From positions 31,919,645 through 31,983,644 of the forward strand of contig JAJEKV010000002.1 in assembly GCA_021234155.1 (NCBI GenBank): DNA of 64,000 bases, written 5' to 3'. Below, piece after piece: positions 24,583-36,877 of this stretch. Within the stretch, counting starts at the first letter, position 1; every line of letters starts with the position of its first letter. The translations under genes were made by a program, and so were the position numbers. The notes under the pieces are model-generated. The model did not search any database and was not told the origin of the DNA. It saw only the letters and a list, made by a program, of their open reading frames with translations. The stretch is from Isoetes taiwanensis. Lineage: Eukaryota; Streptophyta; Lycopodiopsida; Isoetales; Isoetaceae.

Positions 24583-25221
24583 TTTGCATCTAGCTTTGAA
24601 AGTGGATTTGTCTAGTATCGATTTACATTTTGGTGCAAATTCTTGTTCTTCGCTAACCTTCTGTTGGACATTTTGCTTCATACCATTTCCTTTGTTGTCC
24701 TGGTACTCCTGACCTCTTGATATGTTATGTTATGGATTTGTCGTCTCTACTAGATATGTGTTACATTTATTTGTCAAGAGTAAGTTCTTTACATGTTTAT
24801 CACGAGTTGTATTATTTTGTATCTAGATTTGGCATGATATAATTTTCCATATAACAATATGTAGTTGTTGTATTTCCATTACCATTTCATCACTTGGTTA
24901 TTGGACTCACCTCATTACTCCTACCCGAACCTTGACACTCTCGACTTCCATCGCCTCGATACCCTTGGCCGTAACTTTTACCTTTGACTTGGATTTTCCA
25001 TTTTGATCCCCTCTCTTCAAGCATTGCCATCTTACCATTCTCTCGACTTGGGTCTCTTTTAACTATATCTGTGATGTCTTTCGGCTAGTAGTAGCACACG
25101 GGATCCTGTGCCTTCACACTTTCTTCCCTTTTACCATCTTCCTCTTAGCTCTTCTTTTTAGATGCTTGTTAAACTCTTGTTTTGGCACAATACACTTAAC
25201 GGGTGTTGCTTTATCTGTATC

Positions 25222-26793
25222 TGTGATGTCCCCTACTCCTTATACGATGCACACATCGTATCAGAAGGCGGAGCATTCCCCCTGACAGCCAAACTGGCAG
25301 GGGCCATCCACCTGACTCCACTCCCAATGGAATGAGCCAGCAAGGGAAGAGTGGATGTGTCATTCACCCGTCTCCCTTCGAGTCGACCTATCTGCGGAAG
25401 CGTGAATAAACATGAGCAGATAATAACAATATGTCAATATAATCACCTCGAAGGGTGAACGCATCATAACCATCACATATAAAACAACATCAATATGAGC
25501 AATAAAAACAAAGGGGAATCCTACCCAGGGCTCAGACTCAAGGGGGTTCGACTGACGGCTTGGTCCTCCAGAAATCGTTGCAGACAGAATTCATGGCAAA
25601 TGGATTTGGCTGGCATAAGAACATGGCTAAGGGTAGTCCACTCCATCCGCCCCTCCTGTGCACACTTTGCAGAGTTAAAAAGTGTTGGGACCGAACCGTA
25701 GCCTGCCAGGGCTACTACTGGGTTGCATCTCCCCAGTCCCGATGAGGTAGGAGGAGAGTCACCTCTCCTCCAGAGGCTTCCATGCCCAGCACAGGTGGCT
25801 AGAGGGCCACTGCCCTTATTCGACTTGAACTTCATGGAGAGTGACGCATCACTCCAGAAGTGTCGAGCTCATGCCTTGCCCACAGACAGTGGCAAGCCAT
25901 TAAGCCTAGCTCACAGGGATCCCTGGTAGGCTTTACACACCAGAGGGATCGTTCTGTGTTGGGATAAGTACCCCCTTGTTCTGCCGGTCTAGCCCCTCTA
26001 CCCACAACCCGGTGGGCTCCTTTGCATAGGCCACATATAATTGGGAGCTAGTAGTCTACCTAGGATCATCTGCTATATAGGCTTTAGGCCTCTACCCCCC
26101 TTCCCAATACATGGAGGTCACAGAGTGAAATACCAACATAATCGCAGAACTGAAATGAAGAATAACATCTAATCTATCTACCTAAACATCCAGAGTTAGG
26201 TTCCTTTGTTAGGGCTTATGATTTCGGGATCTATAAGGCCTCTAAAGCTGAACTAACATGCTAAACCAGCTCATTGCCAAGCTAAAAGGCGGCTTTGCAC
26301 AACAGAATGAGCATTTACCTGGCGCCTGACTTGCTCGGGATCCTCGGAATGCGTCCATGCTTCTGATCCTGCTAAAGACTGCTGCTGCCTGAAGATCTGC
26401 TGTGCAAGGGCGGCTTTGCAGAGCCTGGCAATGCGAATTCGAGTCCTGGTTTGGCCGAAATGGCTCAAGAGAGCCCCAAATGCGAGAGAGGAAAGGAGCT
26501 CAAGGAAAACCCCAATTGCAAAGAGAAGAAAAAGGTTTAGGGTTTAAGGGAAAAGCCCTTATATAGAAACCCTTAGGGTTAGGTTAGACATTGGCCAAAT
26601 GGGGTTTAGCCATTTGGCAATGGGGTCCATGGGGTTTATAATTGTGTATGTTTATTTAACATGCACAACATTCGAAGTTCCCCCCTAGGTGCAACCCTTT
26701 ACGGCTCTCAAGTACATGTCATTCGTGACATGTACGTGTGACGTGGCAGTATAATATACGTATTCAGATCGTATATTATGCTGGAACGTCACA
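25222..26793. mobile_element. Solo LTR (1,572 bp) of the gypsy family at 32897
   Basis: It begins TGTGATGTCCCC and ends GGAACGTCACA, the imperfect inverted TG...CA ends of an LTR. Five-base target duplications GTATC flank it at 25217-25221 and 26794-26798, and the empty site GTATC is preserved at about 31557 in copy 2 of the tandem unit. It is collinear with the LTRs of the chromovirus at 32897-40424. It arose by LTR-LTR recombination of a once complete insertion. ORFs inside it on either strand are non-coding LTR sequence. Confidence 0.93.
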
Positions 26794-27600
26794 GTATCAC
26801 ATCGTCATTTTTTCTTTTTTAGCTCATTTCTTGCACTAGGGCTCATTTCTTGCACTAGGGTTCCTTTTTGTTTTTTGTACCATCCATTTCTACTATGCTA
26901 GCCTGAACCTGACCTTAGCTATCTTAATATTCACCCTCGCTCTCCTTTTCTTGTTCCAGGCCATTTCACAGACCCTACGAACCTCTTTGCTAAGGACTTC
27001 TATTTGATGTCAATCTCATTTTTTCTTCTTGACCTTTCTCTTAACTTTGTGCTAATATGTCTGCAACCTCTAACTTTAACTCATCCCTCATTTTTTGTAA
27101 CTAATGCTTATACAATTCGTTTAGGTTTGCCTATACTTGGTCAATATCTGGTCTATCGTTTTCAGCATACTTCTTCTCTTTCCTCAAGTTGAGTGTTTGA
27201 ATGGCGATCTGAGCTTGAGGCTCGGGGTTAGTACATGCCACTTTATATACCATTTCCTTAGCTAACAAGTTATTCTAGACCATTGTTTAGGGGATTTGTC
27301 ATGAAATTTGGTTAGGTGCCAATTTTTCCTTATTCAATTTTGTCTAGACACATTATGTGGGTTTTTCGTATTCCTACATGAGGTTGTTTGGAACAAGAAC
27401 ACTTTACATGCTGGGATTTTTTACATTATTAGGGCACCTCGCAGGTGCGCATAAGGTAATTTATTGTTTGTTTATTTCATTTGGGACATGGATTTTTTTG
27501 AGCTCCCTTTTGTTGTAGGAATGCTTAGCCTAAAGTTATTCATGATGCATTTGGTCGAAGTTACAATATGTTGTGAGTTCATTATATCATTTGGGTGATT

Positions 27601-30272
27601 TTTTTTTTTTTTTTTTTTTTTTTGAAGGACGACAATCTATTATCAAGGAATATCAAGATACATACAAGGGACCTGTGACATGGGACTCAAAGCCTAGAGG
27701 ACAAGATGGTCCACTAGGCAAAACCACCCAAACACAATACATAATCATACTCCTTGTGCCACCTTGAGGCGTTTAATGGCCTCATCACAATCAACATGTT
27801 CTGCAACATCGGGATGATCATCAACAGACATCAAGTTATCATGCCACTGAATAGAACGAGGCAGGATAGCCTCGTGAGATGACATAACCGACTTCTTCCT
27901 CGCTGCCTTCTTCCAATTGACCTGTTGCCATGACTCTTTAGCGCACTGAAGATTAGGACCATCAGCCATAACAACCTCAGAAAAATGAGAAGCAGAAGCA
28001 ACAACGGGGAGAGTGTTAGGAACTATAGCTGCAGCTGACGGTGCTAAGGACGACACCATTGGAACTGTGTGTAGAGCATCTTCCATGGTCGAGGAATGCA
28101 AGACAATTGGCAAAGGTTGATCATGAATAGATGAAGAAATAACAGTAGGAGCTTGAACCTGAGAAGAATGTTGAACAGATGCTTGAGATGCACGAGTACC
28201 TCGACGAAAGCTAGCAAAAGCCTCCTTATCAGGAAACAAACGGGCTAATTCTGGACCATTCAAAAGCTTAAGATCCAACTTCTTATACCAAGGCCCGCTC
28301 TTCACAACTACACAATCTGGTACAGGCGAGTCCACAGGCATAGAAACACAAATCCTTGGACCATCCATGATGGAGTGTGAGGTATGAACCCCAAGCCCCA
28401 TTGCAATTGCAACTAGAAATTGATGGGCCATTAGATCAGGAGGAAGATTAGGTAACGAGAACCAGCAAGGCATCTTTAATGCATCTAATCAGACGGTGTA
28501 AAGCCAGGAGAGTAATACTGGTACATTATATATTCCCCACCAAGTGGATCAATCCCTCTTGATACCAAAGAGTCCACTGCATCACTACTTTCAAACATAA
28601 TAAGAACAAAGTTTTTTGCCAACAACTTGATGGACTGAAAAGGAGAAAGCTGAAGGCGTCTCAAAAGCCGAGATAACCAAATACGGAACCGTGAAAAATC
28701 CAAATAGCCACCAGTAAAATAACCAAGGACTGCACATGAGGATAGGTTCTCAGCACATTTAATATGAGCTTGATGGTCCACCTCAACCACAGGAATACCA
28801 GAAGCTTCAACTACATCCTGACATTCAGACTGGTAAAATATATCATCTGGAGGCAATTGTTGTTGAAGCTGAGTCTGTCGAGCTTTCAATGTGTCCAAGA
28901 TTGCGGACAACTGAGATGCACGAGTGCCTCGACGAAAGCTAGCAAAAGCCTCCTTGTCAGGAAACAGACGGGCTAATTCTGGACCATTCAGAAGCTTAAG
29001 ATCCAACTTCTTATACCAAGGCCCACTTTTCACCACTATACAATCTGGTAAAGCCGAGTCCACTGGCATTGAGACACAAATCCTCGGACCGTTCATGATG
29101 GAATGTGAGATATGAACCCCAAGACCAGTTGCAATTGCAATTAGAAATTGATGGGCCATTAGATCAGGAGGAAGATTAGGTATCGAGAACCAACAAGGCA
29201 TCTTTAATGCGCGAACCATATCTGGTGTAAAACCAGGAGAGTAATACTGATACATCATATACTCCCCACCAAGTGGATCAATCCCTCTTGATACCAAAGA
29301 GTCCACTGCATCACTACTTTCAAACATAATGAGAACAAAGTTTTTTGCCAACAACTTGATGGACTGGAAAGGAGAAAGTTGAAGGCGTCTCAGAAGCCGA
29401 GACAACCAAACATGGAACCGTGAAAAATCTAAATAGCCACCAGTAAAATACCCAAGAACTGCACAAGAAGGTAAGTTCTCAGCACACTTAATATGAGCTT
29501 GATGGTCCACCTCAACCACGGGAATACCAGAAGCTTGAACCACATTCTGACAATCAAACTGGTAAAATATGTCATCTGGAGGCAATTGTTGTTGAAGTTG
29601 AGTCTGTCGAGCTTTTAATGTGTCCAAGATTGCCGACAACTCATCCTTACTTCCTTCAGACAATACCTGTAAAGCAGCTGCTACCCTTGCCTTTCTAGAT
29701 GCACTAGATATATCCTTACAAAGCCAATCGCTAAATCTTTGATATGAAACTTTTGTAACCGAATCAGATGATTTCCAAGCACTATTATTTGCCTAAGGCT
29801 GAGGAACTACATTAGGACTGGAATCTGTACTTGATGGATGCAAGTTCCCATTAACTTCCGCTTCCTTACTCGCAGCGTCTTGCAAGGGAGGAAAATCCCT
29901 TTATTCAAGAACCACTGGAGTAGCCAGCATCGAAGGCAAAGAACTTTCAACTGAATTATTTACCTCTTTTTGCACAGCAACTGGGGGATCACGTATCACC
30001 AAATTGGTGATAGACTCACGCCGTTTTGTCGCTGCCTTGGATGCTGGAGCCATATCTGTCTTCCCCATCCCTACTATAAGTGGCCGAAATCAAACAGACC
30101 CAAATCCGGCCCCTAACCTGATAGCAAACCGTAACAAAATTGATGTTGATGAAGAGCTCTCGGAACAAGCTTTCCAACGAACTAAAGATCATCAAAAACG
30201 GAGTTCAGATGCTCAAGTTACAAGGAAAAACGCCGGCAGCCCTAAGCGCCATCGTCACGAGCGCATTTTACG
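27601..30272 (-). mobile_element. ORF1-only L1-type LINE insertion with poly(A)
   Basis: A minus-strand retrotransposed copy. The T run at 27601-27623 is its poly(A) tail. A target duplication tcatttgggtgatt flanks it at 27587-27600 and about 30273-30286. The element has an untranslated leader of about 220 bases, one ORF1-like reading frame (30053 to 27745), a short trailer ending ttgtcgtccttc (reversed), and the tail. No endonuclease or RT is present, although the copy looks complete at both ends. It is therefore a non-autonomous or prematurely polyadenylated LINE product. Confidence 0.85.
27745..30053 (-). pseudogene. LINE ORF1 (DUF4283-like), internally duplicated and broken
   Basis: The frame starts at the ATG at 30053 (MAPASKAATKRRES) and contains two in-frame stops before about 29760. 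It then stays open from 29663 to 28485. The protein resembles the DUF4283 N-terminal domain of plant LINE ORF1/gag-like proteins, with blocks VLGYFTGGYLDFSRF, MFESSDAVDSLVSRGIDPLG and MPCWFSIPNLPPDLMAHQFL. A segment of about 725 bp is duplicated in tandem and in frame. The copy beginning LSAILDTLKARQTQ near 29650 is followed by a second beginning near 28920. The second copy is broken by a small deletion and stop at about 28485 and resumes to a stop at 27745. ORF1 proteins bind nucleic acid; this one is unlikely to work. Confidence 0.7.
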
Positions 30273-31973
30273 TCATTTGGGTGATTTGTCCTTAATGTTC
30301 TTTCGTAGTTACGGATTTTGCTGCTATTGACATGGGTTGTAAGTTGCAACTTTGAGCTATTGTTTTTTGTTGGAACATGACCTTGATCAAAGTTTATTTA
30401 ATTCCTGGCTATCTCCATGTATGAAGTTGATCTTGATCTTGACCAACCTTTGTCCTTCACCTTGACCTTGGCTTATACACGTGTAGCATAATCATGAGTA
30501 AATCCTTTCTTGTCTTACGTTGATTTTTTTTTAGAGTGATTTTTATAAAACTATATCGATATAATACGTATATGGCTGATTATGGATGGATTGTCTTCAC
30601 TTGTTATCTTTGTGGACATGTATTGTGTGCCTTATGGACATTGAGTTTTGAATATCAGGGGGGAGCATGCCTTCTTTTCTTTTGATGAGCTTCATCGAAT
30701 ATTTTCTTAGTTCGTTGCTCGCCTAGTTCGTTGTTTCCTATATTTTGGGTCTAATATTGCTTCTCTTCGGTGATCTATATTTGATTTTTTCACACGTTGC
30801 ATTGCATGCTTCTTTTACATATTTTCTATAGGTTTACGGTCATTGGCTCTATCTCAAGTTGTTTCTACACCAATTTTTCATATATACATGTATTGGGTTG
30901 TCACTTTTTGCATCTAGCTTTGAAAGTGGATTTGTCTAGTATCGATTTACATTTTGGTGCAAATTCTTGTTCTTTGCTAACCTTCTGTTGGACATTTTGC
31001 TTCATACTTGAGTCTTAAAGCATTTTCTTTGTTGTCCTGGTACTCCTGACCTCTTGATATGTTATGTTATGGATTTGTCGTCTCTACTAGATATGTGTTA
31101 CATTTATTTGTCAAGAGTAAGTTCTTTACATGTTTATCACGAGTTGTCTTATTTTGCATCTAGATTTGGCATGAAATAATTTTCCATATAACAATATGTA
31201 GTTGTTGTATTTCCATTACCCATTTCATCACTTGGTTATTGGACTCACCTCATTACTCCTACCTGAACCTTGGCACTCTCGACCTCCATTGCCTCGATAC
31301 CCTTGGCCGTAACTTTTAACTTTGACTTGGATTTCCCATTTTGACCTCCTCCCTTCAAGCATTGCCATCTTACCATTCTCTCGACTTGGGTCTCTTTTAA
31401 CTATATCTGCGATGTCTTTTGGCTAGTAGCAGCACATGGGATCCTGTGCCTTCACACTTTCTTCCCTTTTACCATCCTCCTCTTAGCCCTTCTTTTTAGA
31501 TGCTTGTTAAACTCTTGTTTTGGCACAATACACTTAACGGGTGTTGCTTTATGTGTATCACGTCGTCATTTTTTCTTTTTTAGCTCATTTCTTGCACTAG
31601 GGGTTCTTGTTTTTTGTTATGATATACAATTCTCATTTCTTGCACTAGGGTTTCTTTTTGTTTTTTGTACCATCCATTTCTACTATGCTGGCCTGAACCT
31701 GACCTTAGCTATCTTAATATTCACCGTCACTCCCTTTTTCTTGTTCCAGACCATTTCACAGACCCTATGGACCTCTTTGCTAAGGACTTCTATTTGGTGT
31801 CAACCTCATTTTTTCTTCTTGACCTTTCTCTTAACTTTTTGCTAATATGTCTGCAACCTCTATCTTTAACTCATCCCTCATTTTTTGTAACTACTGCTTA
31901 TACAAATCGTTTAGGTTTGCCTATACTTGGTCAATATCCGGTCTATTGTTTTCATCATACTTCTTCTCTTTGA

Positions 31974-32896
31974 GCTTATATTCATGGGTTCTTCACCTTC
32001 TTCTTGACTTTGTGCTCCCGTGTCTGCGACCTCTACCATCACCTCGTCCCTCACTGGTAAGTACTATTTATATTAAGGCATCTATTCAAAGGTTTTGGCA
32101 TGTTTTCAATTTTTCTTATAATGTCTCATTTCAAAACTATCGCGTTTCTTTTATTTCACGTTTTCACGCGTTGGATTGCATTTTTATCATACAGTATCTT
32201 TTATTTGGCAAAATTTAGTTTACATCATATTTCTCGTCGTTGTTTTGTACAGTTTTAGGCTTATCAGAAGGTAGTCTTGCCTCATAATTATATATCATTT
32301 CATATTTTTCCGGTTATAGTATATTTGCTTTTGGCGCTCTATTGAGTTTTTGTAACATGGGTTTTATATTGGATATATTCTTGTTTTGCGTTGTCCTTCT
32401 TGGACTCATTCTCTATAGTTTTCATTTTCTCAGAAAGCAATTTCATGTCTTTTGATCATTCATGATGCTTTTGCATTCCTCATTTTTCTAATTCGCTCAC
32501 ATATAATCAGTTAACTTGCCCAGACTCCTTTTTTATTGATCAAATTGATTGACACGCTCTAGTGTTAGGTTGGTTTCTTTATCTTTATATTTGTTTTTCA
32601 GACTCGACACTTCTTTTATTGCATGATCCAGCCTCTTGAGTTATCACAGACATGATTTGTTACACCATCCTTGTCCTTGATTTTTTACATTCTTATTGCC
32701 ACCTTGTCCACAATTTGCATCCTTGGCTCATTTGTTCTCGTAGCTCCACTTTGTCCTACTGTTAGCCTCAGGAATTCCACTATAACCTTGGAGCTCTCAC
32801 CCGTCATCTCACCTCTCCCCTTGGCCATCACCTTATCTTCGCCTTGGACCCTGTAGTTATTTTGTGTGGCATTTGTTTCCATGCTTCATTATGTTA
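31974..32896. other. Intergenic flank of the tandem unit, no gene seen
   Basis: Its composition continues that of the duplicated unit (ccttgg and cttgac-rich). No ORF with a recognisable product was found. Confidence 0.35.
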
Positions 32897-33466
32897 TGTG
32901 ACGTCCCCTACTTCCTCTACGATGCTCCCATCATATCAGAAGGTGGAGTTCATCCCCCTGACAGCCAAACTGGCAGGGGCCATCCACCTGACGCCAATCC
33001 CAAGAACTGGGCCAGTGAGGAAGAGTGGATGGGTCATTTGCCCCGTCTTCCTTCGGGATCGACCTAGCTGCGGAAGCGCGAATAAACATGAGCACATGAC
33101 ATCAATACGTCAATACAGTCACCTCGAAGGGTGAATACATCATAATATAACATGCATAACAACAACAACATAAATAATAGCTACAAACAGGGAATCCTAC
33201 CCAGGGCTCAGACTCATGGGGGATCGACTGACGGCTTGGGTCTCCAGGAGTCAAGATAGACCGAATTCATGGCAAATGGATTGGGCTGGCATAAGAACAT
33301 GGCTATTGGGTAGTCCACTTCATCCGCCCCTCCCGTGCACACTTTGCATAGCAGATTGAAAAGTATTGGGACCGGACCGTAGCCTGCCGGGTGCATGGCC
33401 AAGAGGGCTACTACTGGGTTGCATCTCCCTAGCCCCGATGAGGCAAGGTCACCTCCCTTCCAGAGG
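32897..33466. repeat. Left LTR (3' LTR of the element), truncated
   Basis: It is collinear with the first 570 bp of the solo LTR at 25222 and stops matching after ccagaggca at about 33466. Confidence 0.85.
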
Positions 33467-33894
33467 CACATTATGACAAAACATGTGTTGCAAGTCTTCG
33501 CAGTGCGACCTTCCTGTCGCTAGACTCTCCTATTGGCCTGCAGGTTCAACACTATGTCAGTATACATTTAATTATTATAAAGTTGGTTGTTAGGGAACTA
33601 CCCATTAATTACTATTTACATGTATGCAAGGCTAATCTCCCGGCGTAGGAAGATTATGTTTCTTCCATTTTGGTCGTGGAGACAGCGCCCTATCATGCCT
33701 AGGATGATCACTCATGGCTACACCTTTAGTTTCCTTTGGCGTGAAGGGTGGTGTCCTTCCCGTGTTTGGACGTGAAGGATGGCGTCTTTCCGTGGTAGGC
33801 ATTGACTAGAGGTGTTTTCCTATCAATGCATGCCTGAATGACCTCTTATCTCTCAAGGTCATCTACTTCCGTGGGACGGAAGTAGACTTTTTAA
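33467..33894. other. Non-coding region between chromodomain and 3' LTR
   Basis: No ORF is recognised. A perfect 10-bp stem ctacttccgt / acggaagtag lies at about 33865-33888. Confidence 0.5.
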
Positions 33895-34709
33895 TCTACC
33901 TTCCGCTCACCTATCGGTTCGGCGTCGACTACTTCGATGACGAGTCGACCCTTGCACTGCTCCATGAATTGGGGGTACTGCTTCTCCAAATCTGATTATA
34001 GTAACCATTTAGCGTCCTCCACAGGTAAGTGCGTCTATTTCACTAGGTATTGGAGAAATTGGGATCTTCTTGTCTTCTTATAGGCCCTGTCAAGAAGAAC
34101 CTCTGGGACAATTTCGAGCTGGTCGTCCATCATTTCCAGTAACTCAATTGTCTCCAATACTTCCTCTGGATTAGGAGTGTGCCTCTTCAGAAGACTTACA
34201 TGGAAGACCCTATGGATTTTGAGATGTACTGGCAGGTCCAACTTGTAGGATTGGCTTCCTACTCTTTTGGTTATCCTGAATGGCCCAGCCCACCTTGGAG
34301 CAAGCTTCTTGCAGTTGCCGATGTGGAGCTTGGCCTGCTTGACTTTGATCTTCAACCATACATTGTCTCTCATCTGAAATTCCCTTACCGTCCTGTGCTT
34401 ATCGGCTATGCTTTTCTGCCTACTTCTCGTTGCTAGCAGGTATCTTCTTACCTCCTCCACTAGTTGCTGCATATCCGCTAACATCTGCTGGGAGACTTCC
34501 ACTTTTGACACTGGGTTGTGCCATGTATCTGGGGTAAAACACTGATACCCATAATTAATCATGAAAGGAGACATTTGGGATGACTCCTGATTGGTGCTGT
34601 TGTAGGCGAACTCCACTAAGTGGATGAAATCCTCCCACTTAGACTGTTTGTTCCAAACATAACTCCTTAGCATATCTTCAATGATCCTTGGTTCGCTCCG
34701 TCTGATCAT
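33895..34709 (-). pseudogene. Integrase C terminus and chromodomain of the chromovirus
   Basis: The open frame 34709-34035 continues the integrase core (EFAYNSTNQESSQMSPF) and the GPY/F-type module: KLAPRWAGPFRITKRVG, then SYKLDLPVHLKIHRVFHVSL. Past a stop the same frame continues to about 33895 as a chromodomain: EIVPEVLLDR, then QFLQYLVK-stop-THLPVEDAKWLL and LEKQYPQF. A TAG stands where the chromodomain consensus has a Trp codon after LVK, and another TAG follows WLL. Chromodomains of chromoviruses direct integration by binding modified histone H3. This one is disrupted. Confidence 0.85.
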
Positions 34710-35060
34710 CCATCTGCGGATGATATGCTGTGCTCATAGAAAGCTTTGTCTGAATGGTGGTAAACAAATCCTGCCAGAATGCACTCATAAATTTAGAGTC
34801 TCTATCCGACATTATCTCCCTCGGCATCCCGTGGAGTCTAAAGATCTCTTTGGTAAACAATACGGCAGTGTCCAATGCCGTGTCTGTGGTCCTACACGGC
34901 ATGCAGTGTGCCATCTTCGACAACTTGTCCACCACCACCATTAGTGCATCCTTGCCTCTTACTGTCCTCGACAGCGCTGTAATGAAATCTATACTTATGA
35001 CTTCCCATTTTGCATTTGGCACTAGCAATGGCTCTAAGGCTCCTGGAATTCGGCTCTAGA
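34678..35060 (-). pseudogene. Integrase core fragment
   Basis: The catalytic Asp pair is seen in VISIDFITAL and MSDRDSKFMS, followed by AYHPQMDDQTER, where the third acidic residue lies. A frameshift then separates it from the C-terminal part. The zinc-binding N terminus of integrase is missing, because the frame joins directly to truncated RNase H upstream. Confidence 0.88.
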
Positions 35061-35397
35061 TTCTCAAGGCCCTCACAATGGCCAAAAGCTCTTGGTCATG
35101 AATCGGGTAGCATTGCTCTGCATCATTCATCGTCTTGAAGTCGTATGCGACTACCCTTCCCTCTTGCATGAGGACTGCACCCGTTGCTATCTTGCTAGCA
35201 TCTGTTGCCACAAGCTTATCCTTGCTTGGGTCCGGTAAGACTAAGACTGGTGCGGTCGTTAAAGTTTCCTTCAACGTCTCAAATGTTGCATGGGCCTTCC
35301 CAGTCGTCCAAATGACTTGGTACTGACTCTCAGCATTCTCAGAGTCAATAGCAGCAAAGATGTGGCACTCACCCTAGATGTAGTCGGGGGCATCTTC
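35056..35397 (-). pseudogene. RNase H fragment fused to gag remnant
   Basis: It reads TLTTAPVLVLPDPSKDKLVA and TDASKIATGAVLMQ, then HDQELLAIVRALR, the plant Ty3/gypsy RNase H start. Immediately upstream the frame passes into the residue of gag after its zinc knuckle, so protease and RT have been removed by deletion. The domain is cut short at its C terminus. Confidence 0.85.
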
Positions 35398-35449
35398 CTC
35401 GTCGATGTCCGTGGGTGTCTCATATCCTCCTAGCTCTGCTAACGCTGCA

Positions 35450-36715
35450 TTCATCACCAATGGGCAGTTATGTGTCCGATGCCCTGGCTAGAAGCACCTG
35501 AAGCACAACTGCTTTTCAATGCATTCCTGCTTCTTCTCCTTGGGGATGGATTGTAAGAACTGTTTCACTGATTTGGAGTAGTTTAAACCACCTCCTTGCT
35601 CCTTGAAGCTGACTTGCTTCTTGTCCTGCTTGTCAAAATTTGTGTTGCCTTGCTTGTTGTAATTTGCGTTGTATTGAGGTCTGGTAGCTGCTGGGCTTCT
35701 CACTCTTGGGTTGTAGCTTCCTGTAGTCTTCCCCTTGTCCTGATAATACTGCTGCCTCGGTCCATTTGCTTGAGGTCCTATTTCTTGTAAGCTCACTGCC
35801 TTGGACTCTGCTTCTGACACTGTCTTGGAGTTTATTGCTCTCACAGCTTCCTGATCTCCTCATTCAAGCCTTCAATGTACCCCTCTACTGCATGTCTTTC
35901 ACTCAATTTCGGCACATAGAGCCTCAACCTCATGAACTCTCGGTGTACTTCTGGACTGTTTTATTGCCCTGCTCCAACCTATAGAACAGTTGCATCATAT
36001 GGCACTTGTGTTCTCTTGGTATATAATGACGCTTAAATGCTTTGGCGAACTTCTTGAATCTGCAGCTATCTCTGCTTAACCCATGGGCTTTGGCATAGCC
36101 TTTCCACCAAATCATGGCTGCTCCCTTAAGGTTGGCTGTTGCTACCCTGCCCTTGTCCTTATCCTTCATGCTATAAGCATTGCCATACTCCCTCATTTCA
36201 TCCAACCATGCCTCGACTTCCATTCCAGACCTGTTGTCTCCTGAGAACTGTTCTAACTTCCTGGCTTTCCACACATTGCTCAATGTCGAGTCAACATTCT
36301 TCTGATAGTCGGCTTGCATTCTGCCCCTATCACGGTTGGGACCCTCCCGGCGGTCCTATGGATCGTTCTCTTGCTCTTCCAATTCAGAGTCGGAGTCGGA
36401 ACTGGAGTTGGAGGAATCCATGCTGGGTGATCTCCTTCTTCGGCTTCTCTTCTTTGCTTTGACTGCTCTGCCGGCCGGCGTTTCAGGTAGTTGGACATTC
36501 TGGTCTGGTCCCATTGCTGCCGTTCCTGCCAGGAAGGCTCTTATTTCGTGGATGTCCGACCTTATCTGCGATATTTCTTCTTCTGGGGTTGGTGCTTCAA
36601 ACTCCTGGAACAGGTTCCTTGGCTGAAATTGCCTTGCGGGTGTTTGGTCTTCCAGAGGTTGTCTATCTTGTTCCACATTCCTGGGTGCTCTAGCTGCACA
36701 CACATTAGATTGCAC
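35450..36715 (-). pseudogene. Gag of the chromovirus with zinc knuckle
   Basis: Three successive frames cover gag. 36715-36356 is an acidic, Ser-rich N terminus with a basic KAKKRSRRRR patch. 36319-35930 is the retrotransposon gag (capsid) domain with VEAWLDEMREYGNAY, AAMIWWKGYAKAH and AFKRHYIPREHK. 35844-35488 is a Gln/Asn-rich linker ending in a CCHC knuckle. The knuckle reads C-F-R-C-F-stop-P-G-H-R-T-H-N-C, so a stop codon lies inside it. Capsid and nucleocapsid functions are lost. Confidence 0.85.
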
Positions 36716-36726
36716 TCTGATGATTA

Positions 36727-36877
36727 GTTCTTTGTTTGTTATTGCATTTGTTTGTTTGATGATATAGTTGTGGGGACAAAATATATCAAGAGAACATGCG
36801 TAATATCACCACTTATATTCATACGATATAATATTTTTACATCCAATGATAGAAATAGAAAATTGAAAATTTTAATT
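36727..36877. other. Spacer between gag and the unknown ORF
   Basis: A very AT-rich stretch, on the minus strand downstream of the unknown ORF. It could serve as that ORF's 3' UTR. Confidence 0.35.

Larger units (their letters stand above)
22524..27180. repeat. Large tandem duplication, copy 1 (with two insertions)
   Basis: The unit begins near cttcaagttgagtgtttgaa and ends near cagcatacttcttctcttt. Removing the inserted Helitron2-like dimer (23561-24582) and the solo LTR (25222-26798) leaves about 2.06 kb, matching copy 2. The unit is T-rich and has no recognised gene. Copy differences are scattered substitutions and small indels. Confidence 0.85.
27181..31973. repeat. Large tandem duplication, copy 2 (with LINE insertion)
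   Basis: It runs collinear with 22524-27180. It carries the empty sites of the Helitron2-like element (about 30900) and of the solo LTR (about 31557). It is itself interrupted by the LINE at 27601-30272, whose empty site lies in copy 1 at about 22948-22962. Net length is about 2.1 kb. Confidence 0.85.

Noticed and set aside
25495-25929. ORFs within the solo LTR
   Set aside because: The same frames appear in the truncated LTRs with changes; they are LTR sequence without protein motifs.
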